Shown here: piece after piece, positions 24,832-32,869 of the stretch
Layout of the letters: the number at the start of each line of letters is the position of its first letter
How positions within the stretch are numbered: position 1 is the first letter of the stretch
Assembly: GCA_029263315.1 (NCBI GenBank)
Contig: JAJCXR010000054.1
Span: forward strand, 62,001 to 126,000
DNA from: Acidobacteriota bacterium
GTDB lineage: Bacteria > Acidobacteriota > Thermoanaerobaculia > Multivoradales > J023
Reading direction: 5' to 3'
DNA: 64,000 nucleotides
The notes under the pieces: model-generated
Told to the model about the DNA's origin: nothing
Databases searched by the model: none
The model's input: the letters and a program-made list of their open reading frames with translations, nothing else
Translations under genes and position numbers: made by a program

Positions 24832-26673
24832 TCATCTCGCCTCTAGAATCCGCCCTTCGTGGTGCTGCGTCGGCCAAGGATCCACCTCCCCCACCGGACG
24901 ACCACCGAGGACCAGCACCGGGGGTTGCAGGAAGCGGAAACACTCCACCGCTAGAACCAGACCAAGGACGACCAGGCCCCAAGTCACCCGCCGTCGCTGC
25001 CATGGATCACTCCTCCGGGTAGCGGCTTCGATCAGCACGGCGAGCAACAGGAAGAGCACCGGCGACACGCCTACCCCTTGTCGGGCATAGCCGAAGAAGG
25101 CGGCCGTGACGACAACTTTGCTGGCCAACCAGGCGGCCCAAGGCAGGAAAGCCCACTGCCGAAGGCGGAGCAACCGCCAACTACCCCACAGCAGCACCGC
25201 CAGCCAGGCCAACTGCCAAAGGATCACCGCCGTGGTGCGATGGGGCACCACCAAATCGACCCGATGACGCAACCCCCCATTGCCGAACGGCAGGTTATAA
25301 CCGCCGATGCCCAAGGTCGCGCCATGCCAAAAGATGCGGCCCTTTTGCCACAGGTGGGCGGCGAAGGCCATCGGCTGATCGACGATCCAGGCGAGCCCCT
25401 TGCGGTAGCCGAGGTTGACGATGTCGAGATGGGGGGGATAGCTCAAGGCCAAATCCGGAGGAGGTAAACCACCGATCAACGGCGCCGGGTAGCGCCCGGC
25501 GCCACCGGTCAATGGCGGTGGTGCGTTCAACGGACCGCGGGAGAACCCGGCCGGCGCCTCCGGGTTGTTGGCCAGGTAGAAATTGAGACCGCCATAGAGG
25601 GCGATGAACGGATGCTCCGCCAAGGGTGTTGGACGGCTGCCGAAGGCTTCCTCCAGGATGGCGAAGTCGGCAGCTCGAACCTCTCGCTGGCCGCGCACGA
25701 AAACCGTCGCGGCGACAAAGTTGCCCATCGCCCGGCGGCTGGCGGCCGGCAACCCCTGACGCTCCGCCACGGCGTCGTCCTGCCACCGCATGCCTTGCAG
25801 AGCCTGCTCCACTTGACGATAGGCCTGCTCCGTCGCGGCGTTGACCTCAGGCTCCTCGGTGTTGAATCGGCGGCAAGCGTCCCATGCCTGGAGATGCCAT
25901 GGGGCGAGAACGGTGACGAAGGCCACCGCCACCAGACCACTCGCCAGCCCCACGCGACGCCAGCGACGCGGCGTTGCCGCGTCCGTCCAGTGACGCAGCA
26001 GCCACAGCATCAAGAACCCGAAGAAAAGAGCATGCTCGACCCGCACTAGGCAGGCGACCGCTTGCACACCTCCCCACAGCAACAGACGCCAACTTTGGGG
26101 CTTCACTGCGGCGTGTAACGACGGCAGAAAGTACAGACTCCAGGCGACCAAGAACAGGTAAGGCGTCTCGTTGTTGAGGGAGGTGGACAGCACCATCCAG
26201 CCATGGCCAATGGCGACACCAAAACCCACCAGGCAGCCCACCCAGACGCCGAAGCTCCGGCGGGCCGCGGCGTAGAACAGGCTCGCCGTGGCGGCGCCGA
26301 GCAAACACCAGAGAAGCTTGAGTCGCCCCAGATGGTTCGCGTCGCCGTCCCAGAGGGCGGCCAGAAGATAGCCATTGCCCGGGGGTCGCAACGGCAAGCC
26401 GAGCTCGTAGGGAACATCCTGTTGAATGGCCCGAGCGTAGTCCAACCAGATGGGGGCATCCCCCTTGTAGTAGGCCGAATGGGACCACTCGGCGTCGGGG
26501 GTCGCCTGCCAGAAGAGCAGGCGCATGACCAGGGCCAGGGCGAAGATGATCCAACCCCAAGCCATCCATCGGTGGACGATCTCCCGACGAGGGCTCAGCC
26601 AGCGTCGAAAGCCTGGGAAATCGGACTTCGGCTGTCCCTTGGAGGGGGCTTGGCGGTGACGTCGTTTGGCCAT
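24832..26673 (-). CDS. Multi-pass membrane glycosyltransferase (GT39/GT83-like)
   Basis: 613-residue integral membrane protein with 10-12 hydrophobic helices, first at about 37-53 (MAWGWIIFALALVMRLLFW). The first extracytoplasmic loop carries an acidic pair region (PDAEWSHSAYYKGDAPIWLDYARAI) like the Asp-containing loop of polyprenyl-phosphate-dependent ArnT/PMT transferases. A large soluble insertion lies at about 285-440. The role is likely transfer of a lipid-linked sugar outside the membrane; donor and acceptor are unknown. I chose the ATG at 26673; the open frame runs further back but would overlap rpiB on the other strand. Divergent from the microcompartment operon across 178 bp. Confidence 0.7.
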   Translation of the reverse strand: MAKRRHRQAPSKGQPKSDFPGFRRWLSPRREIVHRWMAWGWIIFALALVMRLLFWQATPDAEWSHSAYYKGDAPIWLDYARAIQQDVPYELGLPLRPPGNGYLLAALWDGDANHLGRLKLLWCLLGAATASLFYAAARRSFGVWVGCLVGFGVAIGHGWMVLSTSLNNETPYLFLVAWSLYFLPSLHAAVKPQSWRLLLWGGVQAVACLVRVEHALFFGFLMLWLLRHWTDAATPRRWRRVGLASGLVAVAFVTVLAPWHLQAWDACRRFNTEEPEVNAATEQAYRQVEQALQGMRWQDDAVAERQGLPAASRRAMGNFVAATVFVRGQREVRAADFAILEEAFGSRPTPLAEHPFIALYGGLNFYLANNPEAPAGFSRGPLNAPPPLTGGAGRYPAPLIGGLPPPDLALSYPPHLDIVNLGYRKGLAWIVDQPMAFAAHLWQKGRIFWHGATLGIGGYNLPFGNGGLRHRVDLVVPHRTTAVILWQLAWLAVLLWGSWRLLRLRQWAFLPWAAWLASKVVVTAAFFGYARQGVGVSPVLFLLLAVLIEAATRRSDPWQRRRVTWGLVVLGLVLAVECFRFLQPPVLVLGGRPVGEVDPWPTQHHEGRILEAR

Positions 26674-26789
26674 CGGTAGGGAATGTCTCCAGGGTTCAAG
26701 CGTTGGATTCTTGCCGCGTGGCGCCCGAGAGTACCAAGCTCGGACTTGTCGCGGCATCGTTTGCGGTGGCAACGTGCCCTTAGGGAGGG

Positions 26790-26795
26790 TACAAT
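26790..26795 (+). promoter_or_regulatory. Candidate -10 of the microcompartment operon
   Basis: TACAAT at this place is 56 bp before the rpiB start. A partial -35 (TGGCAA, 26767-26772) stands 17 bp upstream. The match is moderate at -10 and weak at -35, as might suit a regulated operon. No regulator gene lies next to the operon. Confidence 0.35.
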
Positions 26796-26851
26796 CTGTG
26801 CACCTTCTGCCCAAAGATTCATTACCACCATGCCGTTTCGGACCCCAAACT

Positions 26852-27427
26852 ATGGCCCGAGAAGATGACATTCGCCACATGGTTAGCCAATGGGTCGACC
26901 GCGCCCTGGCCAATCGGGGGGCCGACGCTTCGGCGTTGACCACCGCGAGGTCGACCACCCCAATGTCGACCAAGATGGAGAGCATCGCCATCGGCGCCGA
27001 CCATGGGGGCTTCCAGCTCAAGGAGAAGCTGGTGCCTTTCCTGAGCCAGAAGGGCTACTCGGTGGACGATTGCGGCACCCACAGCCAGGACTCGGTGGAC
27101 TACCCCGACGTGGCCCATGCGGTGGCACAACGGGTCAGCAAGGGGCAGTGTCGCTGGGGCATCATCATCGACGGTGCCGGCATCGGCTCATCGATGGTGG
27201 CCAACAAAGTTCCGGGCGTGCGCGCCGCCCTCTGCTACGATCTTTCCTCGGCCAAGAACAGTCGAGAGCACAATCACGCCAACGTCCTCACCCTTGGAGC
27301 CGGTTTGATCGGCAACTCTCTGGCGCTCCAAATCGTCGAAACTTGGTTGACCACCCCTTGGGGCGGTGACCGCCATGCTCGCCGAGTGGCGATGATCGAC
27401 GCCATCGAAACCATCTATCGGCGCTGA
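26852..27427 (+). CDS. rpiB: Microcompartment-associated RpiB-like sugar-phosphate isomerase
   Basis: 191 residues, RpiB/LacAB fold, expected to interconvert a pentose phosphate aldose and ketose. Residues 4-21 ([18 protein letters not shown]) form an amphipathic helix followed by a Thr/Ser/Pro/Ala linker to about 38, the arrangement of an encapsulation peptide. The catalytic domain starts at about 42 ([17 protein letters not shown]). His is kept in ADHGG and in REHNHANVL, but the Cys-Gly-Thr-Gly loop of E. coli RpiB reads IDGAGIG, so the catalytic Cys is Asp and the Thr is Ala. First gene of the shell operon. The ATG at 26852 was chosen because the helix begins there. Function as a true ribose 5-phosphate isomerase is likely but not assured. 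Confidence 0.85.
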   Translation: MAREDDIRHMVSQWVDRALANRGADASALTTARSTTPMSTKMESIAIGADHGGFQLKEKLVPFLSQKGYSVDDCGTHSQDSVDYPDVAHAVAQRVSKGQCRWGIIIDGAGIGSSMVANKVPGVRAALCYDLSSAKNSREHNHANVLTLGAGLIGNSLALQIVETWLTTPWGGDRHARRVAMIDAIETIYRR

Positions 27428-27467
27428 CTGTACTGACGCTGACCGCAATCATGTCGACGAGCCCATC

Positions 27468-28331
27468 ATGAGCGATAGAGATCAACTCGTAGAACAGATC
27501 ACCCAACAGGTGCTGCAGGCCCTCGGGGCCGGTGCCTCCGTCGCCGGTCGCTGCCCCGGCTGTACCGGCAACTGCGCCGCCAGCTGTGGCGACAAGACAC
27601 GGCAAATGCTGGAGGCCGGTGCCTGCCGCCTGAGCTATGGCGGCGATGCCTCCGAGGTGCCCAGCGATCTGGCCCCCTTCATCGACCACACGGTGCTCAA
27701 ACCCGACACCACCGCCGACCAGGTCGACCAACTCTGCGAAGAGGCCAAGGCCCATCGCTTCGCGGCGGTCTGCGTCAACCCGACCTGGGTCAAACGGGCC
27801 GCTGGCAAGCTGCGCGGCAGCGATGTCAAAGTGGCCTCGGTGGTGGGTTTCCCCCTCGGCGCCAGCACCCCGGAGGTCAAGGCCATGGAAGCTCGCCGGG
27901 CCCTGCGGGACGGGGCTCGGGAAATTGACATGGTGATCAACATCGGCGCCCTCAAGAGCGGCGATTATGATCTCGTCGAGCGCGACATCGCCAAGGTCTC
28001 CGACGCCTGCCGCGAAGTGGGAGCCCTCAACAAGGTGATCATCGAGACCGCCCTGTTGAGCGACGAGGAGAAGGTCATCGCCTGCCGATTGGCGCAGAGC
28101 GGCCGCGCCCACTTTGTCAAGACCTCCACCGGCTTCGGCCCCGGCGGAGCCACCGCCTTCGATGTCGCCCTGATGCGCGAAACGGTGGGCGCCAAGATGG
28201 GCGTCAAGGCCTCGGGCGGTATCAAGAATTCAGACGACGCCCAGCAGATGATCGCTGCCGGCGCCACCCGTATCGGCGCGTCCGCCGGTGTTCAGATGGT
28301 GACAGGAGGAACCTCGAGTGAGTCGTATTGA
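27468..28331 (+). CDS. deoC: Deoxyribose-phosphate aldolase, microcompartment type
   Basis: 287 residues. Class I aldolase cleaving 2-deoxyribose 5-phosphate to glyceraldehyde 3-phosphate and acetaldehyde. The active-site residues are intact: Asp in EIDMVINIG, Schiff-base Lys in [12 protein letters not shown], second Lys in [10 protein letters not shown]. About 65 extra residues precede the barrel: an amphipathic helix (5-19, [15 protein letters not shown]) that looks like an encapsulation peptide, then a Cys cluster with spacing CX2CX3CX3C (residues 29-40) and one more Cys at 53. The stop overlaps the start of the BMC-T gene by 14 bp. DeoC with RpiB inside a shell operon marks the sugar-phosphate-utilising class of microcompartment. 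Confidence 0.92.
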   Translation: MSDRDQLVEQITQQVLQALGAGASVAGRCPGCTGNCAASCGDKTRQMLEAGACRLSYGGDASEVPSDLAPFIDHTVLKPDTTADQVDQLCEEAKAHRFAAVCVNPTWVKRAAGKLRGSDVKVASVVGFPLGASTPEVKAMEARRALRDGAREIDMVINIGALKSGDYDLVERDIAKVSDACREVGALNKVIIETALLSDEEKVIACRLAQSGRAHFVKTSTGFGPGGATAFDVALMRETVGAKMGVKASGGIKNSDDAQQMIAAGATRIGASAGVQMVTGGTSSESY

Positions 28332-28947
28332 TCTCAGATCCTATGTTTTCTTGGACAGCCTGCAGCCCCAGTACTCGGCCTTCCTGAGCACCGTGGCCCA
28401 AGGCTTCCTACCCCTGGCTGGCGATGCCTCGTTGTTCGTGGAGATCGCTCCCGGCATCGAGATCAACCGTCTCACCGATGTCGCCCTCAAGGCCACCGGC
28501 GTGCGGCCGGGCATGCAGATCGTCGAACGCTACTACGGCCTGTTGGAGGTCCACTCGCCGGACATCGCCGAGGTCAAGGCGGCGGGTCAGGCCATCCTCG
28601 ACGAAGCGGGCCTCGGCGAAGAAGACCGCATCAAACCCGACATTCTCAGCAGTCAGCTGGTGCGGGGCATCGACGGCCATCAAGCGCAACTCATCAACCG
28701 TACTCGCCACGGCCAGATGATCATTCCCGGGCAAACCCTCTACACCCTCGAGGTGGAGCCCGCCGCCTACGCCTCCCTGGCCGCCAACGAAGCGGAGAAG
28801 GCGGCCAATATCAACATCCTGGAAGTGCGCTCCCACGGCTCCATGGGTCGTGTCTACCTGGGCGGCAGTGAAAGCGAGATCGATGTCGGCAAGGCGGCGG
28901 CGGAAGAAGCTATCAAAGCCCTGACCGGCCGTTCGGCCAAGAAATGA
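28318..28947 (+). CDS. BMC-T shell protein (tandem BMC domain)
   Basis: 209 residues with two BMC domains (about 1-100 and 105-205) that form trimers with the outline of a hexagonal tile. The second domain carries the usual [20 protein letters not shown] strand and helix. From memory it resembles the Haliangium ochraceum trimer with FLDxLQPQ near its start and an [18 protein letters not shown] helix, which belongs to the double-layered, gated trimer type; stacking cannot be proven from sequence. GTG start with GGAGGA upstream, inside the 3' end of deoC (14-bp overlap). Likely the gate for larger metabolites such as cofactors or sugar phosphates. Confidence 0.88.
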   Translation: MSRIDLRSYVFLDSLQPQYSAFLSTVAQGFLPLAGDASLFVEIAPGIEINRLTDVALKATGVRPGMQIVERYYGLLEVHSPDIAEVKAAGQAILDEAGLGEEDRIKPDILSSQLVRGIDGHQAQLINRTRHGQMIIPGQTLYTLEVEPAAYASLAANEAEKAANINILEVRSHGSMGRVYLGGSESEIDVGKAAAEEAIKALTGRSAKK

Positions 28948-29066
28948 TCGAGCCGCTTGTGGCCACAGCCCATACGAGCAAACTTTACTAGGAAGACTAA
29001 CCGCCTACACGGGGCATTCCCCATAGACCCACCTCGAACCCTCGAGTCTGGCAAGGAGATTCAAAA
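28948..29066 (+). promoter_or_regulatory. Leader with two small hairpins before the BMC-H gene
   Basis: This 119-bp gap is the largest within the otherwise tightly packed shell operon. It contains GGGG-CATT-CCCC (29011-29022) and CTCGA-ACCC-TCGAG (29033-29046), then a strong AAGGAG (29053-29058) 8 nt before the BMC-H ATG. The hexamer protein is needed in excess over other shell parts, so an internal promoter or mRNA-stabilising structure is plausible; no clear -35/-10 pair was found. Confidence 0.3.
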
Positions 29067-29363
29067 ATGGCAGATGCACTTGGAATGATCGAGACCCGCG
29101 GTTTCACCGCCGTTGTCGAAGCGGCCGACGCCATGGTCAAAGCGGCCAAGGTCGAGCTCGTCGGTTACGAAAAAATTGGTGGCGGCTACGTGACCGCCGT
29201 CGTGCGTGGCGATGTCGCCGCCGTCAAGGCCGCCACCGAGGCCGGTGTGCGGGCCGCAGAACGGGTCGGCGAGCTGGTTTCGGTGCACGTCATCGCCCGT
29301 CCCCACGGCAATATCGACACCGTGCTGCCCCTCGGCCGGCAGGCGGAGTCGGACGCCAGCTGA
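29067..29363 (+). CDS. BMC-H shell hexamer protein
   Basis: 98 residues, one BMC domain of standard length. [20 protein letters not shown] is the canonical first strand and helix; [20 protein letters not shown] is the last helix; [16 protein letters not shown] follows. The probable pore loop is [11 protein letters not shown]. It forms the hexagonal tiles that make up most facets of the shell, and it is the only BMC-H in the operon. Strong ribosome site. Its TGA overlaps the ATG of the following BMC-P by one base. Confidence 0.95.
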   Translation: MADALGMIETRGFTAVVEAADAMVKAAKVELVGYEKIGGGYVTAVVRGDVAAVKAATEAGVRAAERVGELVSVHVIARPHGNIDTVLPLGRQAESDAS

Positions 29364-29677
29364 TGCTCCTCGGAAGGGTGACCGGCACCTTGGTGGCCAG
29401 TCGCAAGGACGAAGGGCTGGCGGGTCAGACCTTGCTCGTGGTGCAGAACCTCGGCATCGACGGCGAGGACAGCGGCGGCTATGTCGTCGCCGTCGATAGC
29501 GTCGGTGCCGGTGACGGCGATGTCGTGCTCTACGCCAGCGGCAGCTCGGCCCGCCAAACCTTGGCCACTAGGGACAAGCCATGCGACGCTGTGGTCATGG
29601 CCATCGTCGACAACTGGCAAGTGGGGGCCCAGCAGGTCTACCGCAAGACGGCCGCCGACGGTCCGTGGGCCAGTTGA
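29363..29677 (+). CDS. BMC-P pentamer protein 1 (EutN/CcmL family)
   Basis: 104 residues, EutN/CcmL fold: starts with LLGRVTGTLVASRKDEGLAG, then LLVVQNLGIDG and VAVDSVGAGDGDVVLYASGS, the family's glycine-rich turn, and AVVMAIVDNWQV. Pentamers cap the vertices of the shell. It is one of three BMC-P paralogues here, as in Haliangium-type shells. It starts on the last base of the BMC-H stop codon, so it is translationally coupled. Confidence 0.93.
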   Translation: MLLGRVTGTLVASRKDEGLAGQTLLVVQNLGIDGEDSGGYVVAVDSVGAGDGDVVLYASGSSARQTLATRDKPCDAVVMAIVDNWQVGAQQVYRKTAADGPWAS

Positions 29678-29718
29678 GCAGCGCCGTTTAGCATTCACTG
29701 GAGGCCGAAGGAATCGCC

Positions 29719-31218
29719 GTGAAACGAATTCGTCCACAAGAGATCCAAGACATCCTGGGACGGGTGAGGGCCCGCTATCCCAAGACGTCGACGGCCGCTC
29801 CCGGCGCCCAACCAAGCGCTGCGGCGTCTGCCTCAGCGGCGGCGGCGGTCAATTCGGCTGCGGTCAACTCGGCTGCCGCGGGGCACGCCGTCCACGACGG
29901 TATCTTCCCCACCATCGACGCATCGGTGAACGCCGCCTGGGATGCTTTCCAGAGCTATCGCTCCATGGGTCTCGACGACCGACGCCGCATCGTCGAGAGC
30001 ATCCGCCGAGGCATGTCGGAGCGGGTCGAAGAGCTGTCGCGACGGGCCCATCAAGAGACCGGGCTCGGGCGCTTCGAAGACAAGGTGCTCAAAAACCGCT
30101 TGGTGATTGAGAAAACACCCGGCCCCGAGGATCTGGAGCCCAAGGTGATCACCGGTGATCAAGGCATGATGATGCTGGAATGGGCCCCCTTTGGAGTGGT
30201 GGCGGCCATCACCCCCACCACCAATCCCACCGCCACCATCATCAACAACACCATCGCGGTGCTGTCGGCGGGCAACGCCATCGTCTTCAACGTGCATCCC
30301 AATGCCAAGGGCGTCTCGGTGGACAACATCCGCTGGCTCAACCAAGCCATCCGCGCCGCCGGCGGTCCGGAGAATCTGGTCACCGGCATCCCCGAGCCCA
30401 CCCTCGAATCGGCCCGCCAGCTGATGGAGCACCCCAAGGCGCGCATCCTTTTGGTCACCGGCGGCCCCGGTGTCGTCAAGGCCGCCTTGGCCACCCCTAA
30501 GCGAGCCATCACCGCCGGACCCGGCAATCCCCCGGTGGTGGTGGACGACTCCGCTGACCTGGAGCTGGCGGCGCGGGAAATCGTGCGCGGCGCCTCCTTT
30601 GACAACAACGTCATTTGCACCGACGAAAAAGAAGTCTTTGTCCTCTCCTCGGTGGCCGACGAGCTTCTCGGGTACTTGGCCCAAAGCGGCGCCTACGTGG
30701 TCAACGACGAGCAACTGCGTCAGCTGGAGAAGATCATTTTCAAGTCCATGGGGGAGCCCAACAAGCCGGGCAAGATCAATCCCGAATGGATCGGTAAGAA
30801 CGCCGGCAAGATCCTGGCCCAAATCGGTGTGCAGGCGGGGGACGACCTGCGCCTGGTGGTGGCCGAAGTGGCCAGTCATCACAGTCTGGTGTGGACGGAA
30901 CAGATGATGCCGGTGATACCGGTGGTGCGGGTGGCCAACATCGATCTGGCCATCGACTTGGCGGTGCGGGCCGAGCATGGCTTCGGTCACACCGCCGCCA
31001 TCTACTCGAAGAATGTCGACCACATCACCAGGATGGCGCGGGCCATGAACGTCAGCATTTTCACCGCCAACGGCCCCACCCTCAGCGGCTTAGGGGCCGG
31101 CGGCGAAGGCTACACCTCGTTTTCCATCGCCAGCCCGACGGGCGAGGGTTTGACCCGTCCCCGCAGCTTCAGCCGCGAGCGTCGTCTGACCATCGCCGGA
31201 GGCCTGCGCATTGTCTGA
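29719..31218 (+). CDS. CoA-acylating aldehyde dehydrogenase of the microcompartment (PduP/EutE-like)
   Basis: 499 residues. Oxidises an aldehyde, here most likely acetaldehyde from DeoC, to acyl-CoA with NAD and CoA. The N-terminus has an amphipathic helix (RPQEIQDILGRVRARY, about 5-20) typical of an encapsulation peptide, then a low-complexity Ala/Ser linker (about 25-55, with a repeated VNSAA). The catalytic Cys is in NNVICTDEKEV (about 297); the cofactor region has TPTTNPTATIINNT and a late GPTLSGLGAGGEGYTSF. GTG start with GGAGG upstream. No phosphotransacylase (PduL) or alcohol dehydrogenase is in the operon, so recycling of CoA and NAD must be supplied from elsewhere. Confidence 0.93.
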   Translation: MKRIRPQEIQDILGRVRARYPKTSTAAPGAQPSAAASASAAAAVNSAAVNSAAAGHAVHDGIFPTIDASVNAAWDAFQSYRSMGLDDRRRIVESIRRGMSERVEELSRRAHQETGLGRFEDKVLKNRLVIEKTPGPEDLEPKVITGDQGMMMLEWAPFGVVAAITPTTNPTATIINNTIAVLSAGNAIVFNVHPNAKGVSVDNIRWLNQAIRAAGGPENLVTGIPEPTLESARQLMEHPKARILLVTGGPGVVKAALATPKRAITAGPGNPPVVVDDSADLELAAREIVRGASFDNNVICTDEKEVFVLSSVADELLGYLAQSGAYVVNDEQLRQLEKIIFKSMGEPNKPGKINPEWIGKNAGKILAQIGVQAGDDLRLVVAEVASHHSLVWTEQMMPVIPVVRVANIDLAIDLAVRAEHGFGHTAAIYSKNVDHITRMARAMNVSIFTANGPTLSGLGAGGEGYTSFSIASPTGEGLTRPRSFSRERRLTIAGGLRIV

Positions 31219-31846
31219 GGTGGGCCCACAGAAATTCTTTCAAGAGCAGCTCCACCCGGCCCTCGCCTTGTTGGAGCTGGACTCCATCGCCATCGGCATT
31301 CGCTGTGGCGATGCCATGGTCAAACGCTCACCGGTGGAGGTGCTGCGGGCCGGTACGGTGCATCCCGGCAAGTTCTTGGTGCTGGTGGCCGGCCAAGTGG
31401 CCACCGTTGAGGAAGCCTTGGTCGACGGTTTCGAAGCCGCCGAGGGCCACTTGTTGGCCCACGTGTACTTACCGCAGGCCGACCCTCAAGTCGTCGCCGC
31501 CCTCTGTGGACGGCAGTTGCGGGGCGAGCTGGAGGCCTACGGCATCATCGAGACATGCACCGCGGCGTCGCTCCTGGCCGCTGCCGATCGGGCCGTCAAA
31601 GGTGCCGACGTCGTCCTGCGCCAGCTGCGATTGGCCGACGATCTCGGCGGCAAGGCCTATTGCGCCGTGGCCGGTGACCTCACCGATGTGCAGAGCGCCG
31701 TCGACGTCGCCTGGCAGGGCATCCCGTCCCAGCATCGGGTGGCACAGGTGGTCATCCCCCGGTTGCACGACGAGATGCGCCGTAACCTGGAAACCGCCGC
31801 CGACTTCGCCAGCCCGCTGGGGCTTGCCGTGCAGGCCGGAGGCTGA
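31211..31846 (+). CDS. BMC-T shell protein, second type
   Basis: 211 residues with two BMC domains (about 20-105 and 110-200): ALALLELDSIAIGIRCGDAM opens the first and ASLLAAADRAVKGADVVL lies in the second. From memory it resembles the single-layer trimer of Haliangium ochraceum (LELxSIAxGI, GQVAxVEEA). The start is TTG at 31211, 8 nt after GGAGG and overlapping the dehydrogenase stop; the alternative GTG at 31220 lacks that spacing. The two BMC-T proteins of the operon belong to different subfamilies, giving tiles with different pores. Confidence 0.88.
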   Translation: MSEVGPQKFFQEQLHPALALLELDSIAIGIRCGDAMVKRSPVEVLRAGTVHPGKFLVLVAGQVATVEEALVDGFEAAEGHLLAHVYLPQADPQVVAALCGRQLRGELEAYGIIETCTAASLLAAADRAVKGADVVLRQLRLADDLGGKAYCAVAGDLTDVQSAVDVAWQGIPSQHRVAQVVIPRLHDEMRRNLETAADFASPLGLAVQAGG

Positions 31847-31849
31847 GCC

Positions 31850-32179
31850 ATGCGCTTGGCGAAAGTCCTCGGCACCGTCGTCACCACCGTCTGCTACGAC
31901 GGGCTCGAAGGCATGCGTTTTCTGATCCTGCAACCCCTCGACCGTCACCAACGGCCCAACGGACAACCGGTGGTCGCCGCCGACGCCATCCACACCGCCG
32001 GCACCGACGATCTTGTCTTCTATGTCGCCAGCCGCGAAGCCGCCGTCGCCATGCCCGACAGCTTTGTGCCCGTCGACCACGCCGTCGTCGGCTTGGTCGA
32101 CGCCGTCACCCTGACCGATGAAGACCTGACTGATGAAGACCTGACCGATGGGACGCCGAAGGCTGGGGAGATGCCATGA
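31850..32179 (+). CDS. BMC-P pentamer protein 2 with acidic tail
   Basis: 109 residues, EutN/CcmL family (RLAKVLGTVVTTVCYDGLEG, LILQPLDRHQ, AADAIHTAGTDDLVFYVASR, VVGLVDAV). The pentamer core ends near residue 88. The last 20 residues carry LTDEDLTDEDLTDGT, encoded by a 15-bp unit repeated about 2.7 times (32111-32152). The usual glycine-rich turn GAGxGD is altered to TAGTDD. The stop overlaps the next BMC-P start (ATGA). Confidence 0.9.
   Translation: MRLAKVLGTVVTTVCYDGLEGMRFLILQPLDRHQRPNGQPVVAADAIHTAGTDDLVFYVASREAAVAMPDSFVPVDHAVVGLVDAVTLTDEDLTDEDLTDGTPKAGEMP
32111..32152 (+). repeat. 15-bp in-frame tandem repeat in the BMC-P 2 gene
   Basis: CTGACCGATGAAGAC occurs at 32111-32125, again with one change at 32126-32140, and partly from 32141. 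It encodes the acidic TDEDL repeat at the C-terminus of the pentamer protein. Its in-frame length means copy-number change would lengthen or shorten the tail without a frameshift. Confidence 0.8.
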
Positions 32180-32460
32180 AGCTGGCTCGGGTACGCGGCA
32201 CTGTCGTCTCCACCGTCCACCACCGGAGCTTCAACGGCACAACCCTGCTGCTCTGTGACCTCCTCGATGTCGCTGGCCAGCCCGGCGACGCCTACACCAT
32301 CGCCGTCGACACCGTCGGCGCCGGGGTCGGCCAGACGGTGCTCATCCTCGATGAAGGCAGCTCCGCCCGGCAAGTCCTAGGGGACGCCGAGGCGCCTGTC
32401 CGGGCGGTGGTGGTGGGCATCGTCGATCAGTGGGTGGCGAATGGCGAGGAACGCGGCTGA
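32176..32460 (+). CDS. BMC-P pentamer protein 3
   Basis: 94 residues, EutN/CcmL family: KLARVRGTVVSTVHHRSFNG, LLLCDLLDVAGQ, IAVDTVGAGVGQTVLILDEGSS with the canonical glycine turn, and AVVVGIVDQWV. It is the last gene of the shell operon and overlaps the preceding BMC-P by 4 bp. Three pentamer proteins of different sequence suggest vertices of mixed composition. Confidence 0.93.
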   Translation: MKLARVRGTVVSTVHHRSFNGTTLLLCDLLDVAGQPGDAYTIAVDTVGAGVGQTVLILDEGSSARQVLGDAEAPVRAVVVGIVDQWVANGEERG

Positions 32461-32522
32461 TTCCGGCCTCCCCAGATGGATTCCTTTGGCAGGCTGAAAC
32501 GCCAACGCAGACACAGCGGGTG

Positions 32523-32861
32523 TTACGCCAGATGCGTCAACGGCTTACCGGGCCCAGGGGTCGGATGCAGCTCCTGGACTTCCCTACCCAATCGCTCGGC
32601 GAGTCGATCGTGCTCGACCTCGAGCTCGTAGTCCATCTGCAGACCCAACCAGAACTCCGCTGACATGCCAAAAAAACGAGCCAGGCGTAGAGCCGTATCA
32701 GCGGTCAATCGTCGTTTGCCCAAAACGATTTCATTGATCCGCCGAGGAGAAACTCCCAAACCCCGCGACAATGCGTTCTGACTGAGAGCCAGCGGCTTCA
32801 GAAACTCCTCGTTGAGGATCTCCCCCGGATGGACGGGTTCCATTTTTTCTTCGTTTGCCAT
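32523..32861 (-). CDS. higA: HigA-type antitoxin (XRE family)
   Basis: 112 residues, HigA/VapI helix-turn-helix antitoxin. HPGEILNEEFLKPLALSQN is the family opening and RINEIVLGKRRLTADTALRLARFF contains the recognition helix. It binds and neutralises HigB and represses its own operon. ATG at 32861 with GGAG 5 nt upstream; a longer open frame runs back into higB and is not needed. Toxin-first order (higB then higA, 8 bp apart) is classical for this type. Confidence 0.9.
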   Translation of the reverse strand: MANEEKMEPVHPGEILNEEFLKPLALSQNALSRGLGVSPRRINEIVLGKRRLTADTALRLARFFGMSAEFWLGLQMDYELEVEHDRLAERLGREVQELHPTPGPGKPLTHLA

Positions 32862-32869
32862 CACAACTC

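Noticed and set aside
29833-31023. 396-codon open frame opposite the aldehyde dehydrogenase
   Set aside because: Antisense to a strongly conserved enzyme; His/Gly-rich shadow composition.
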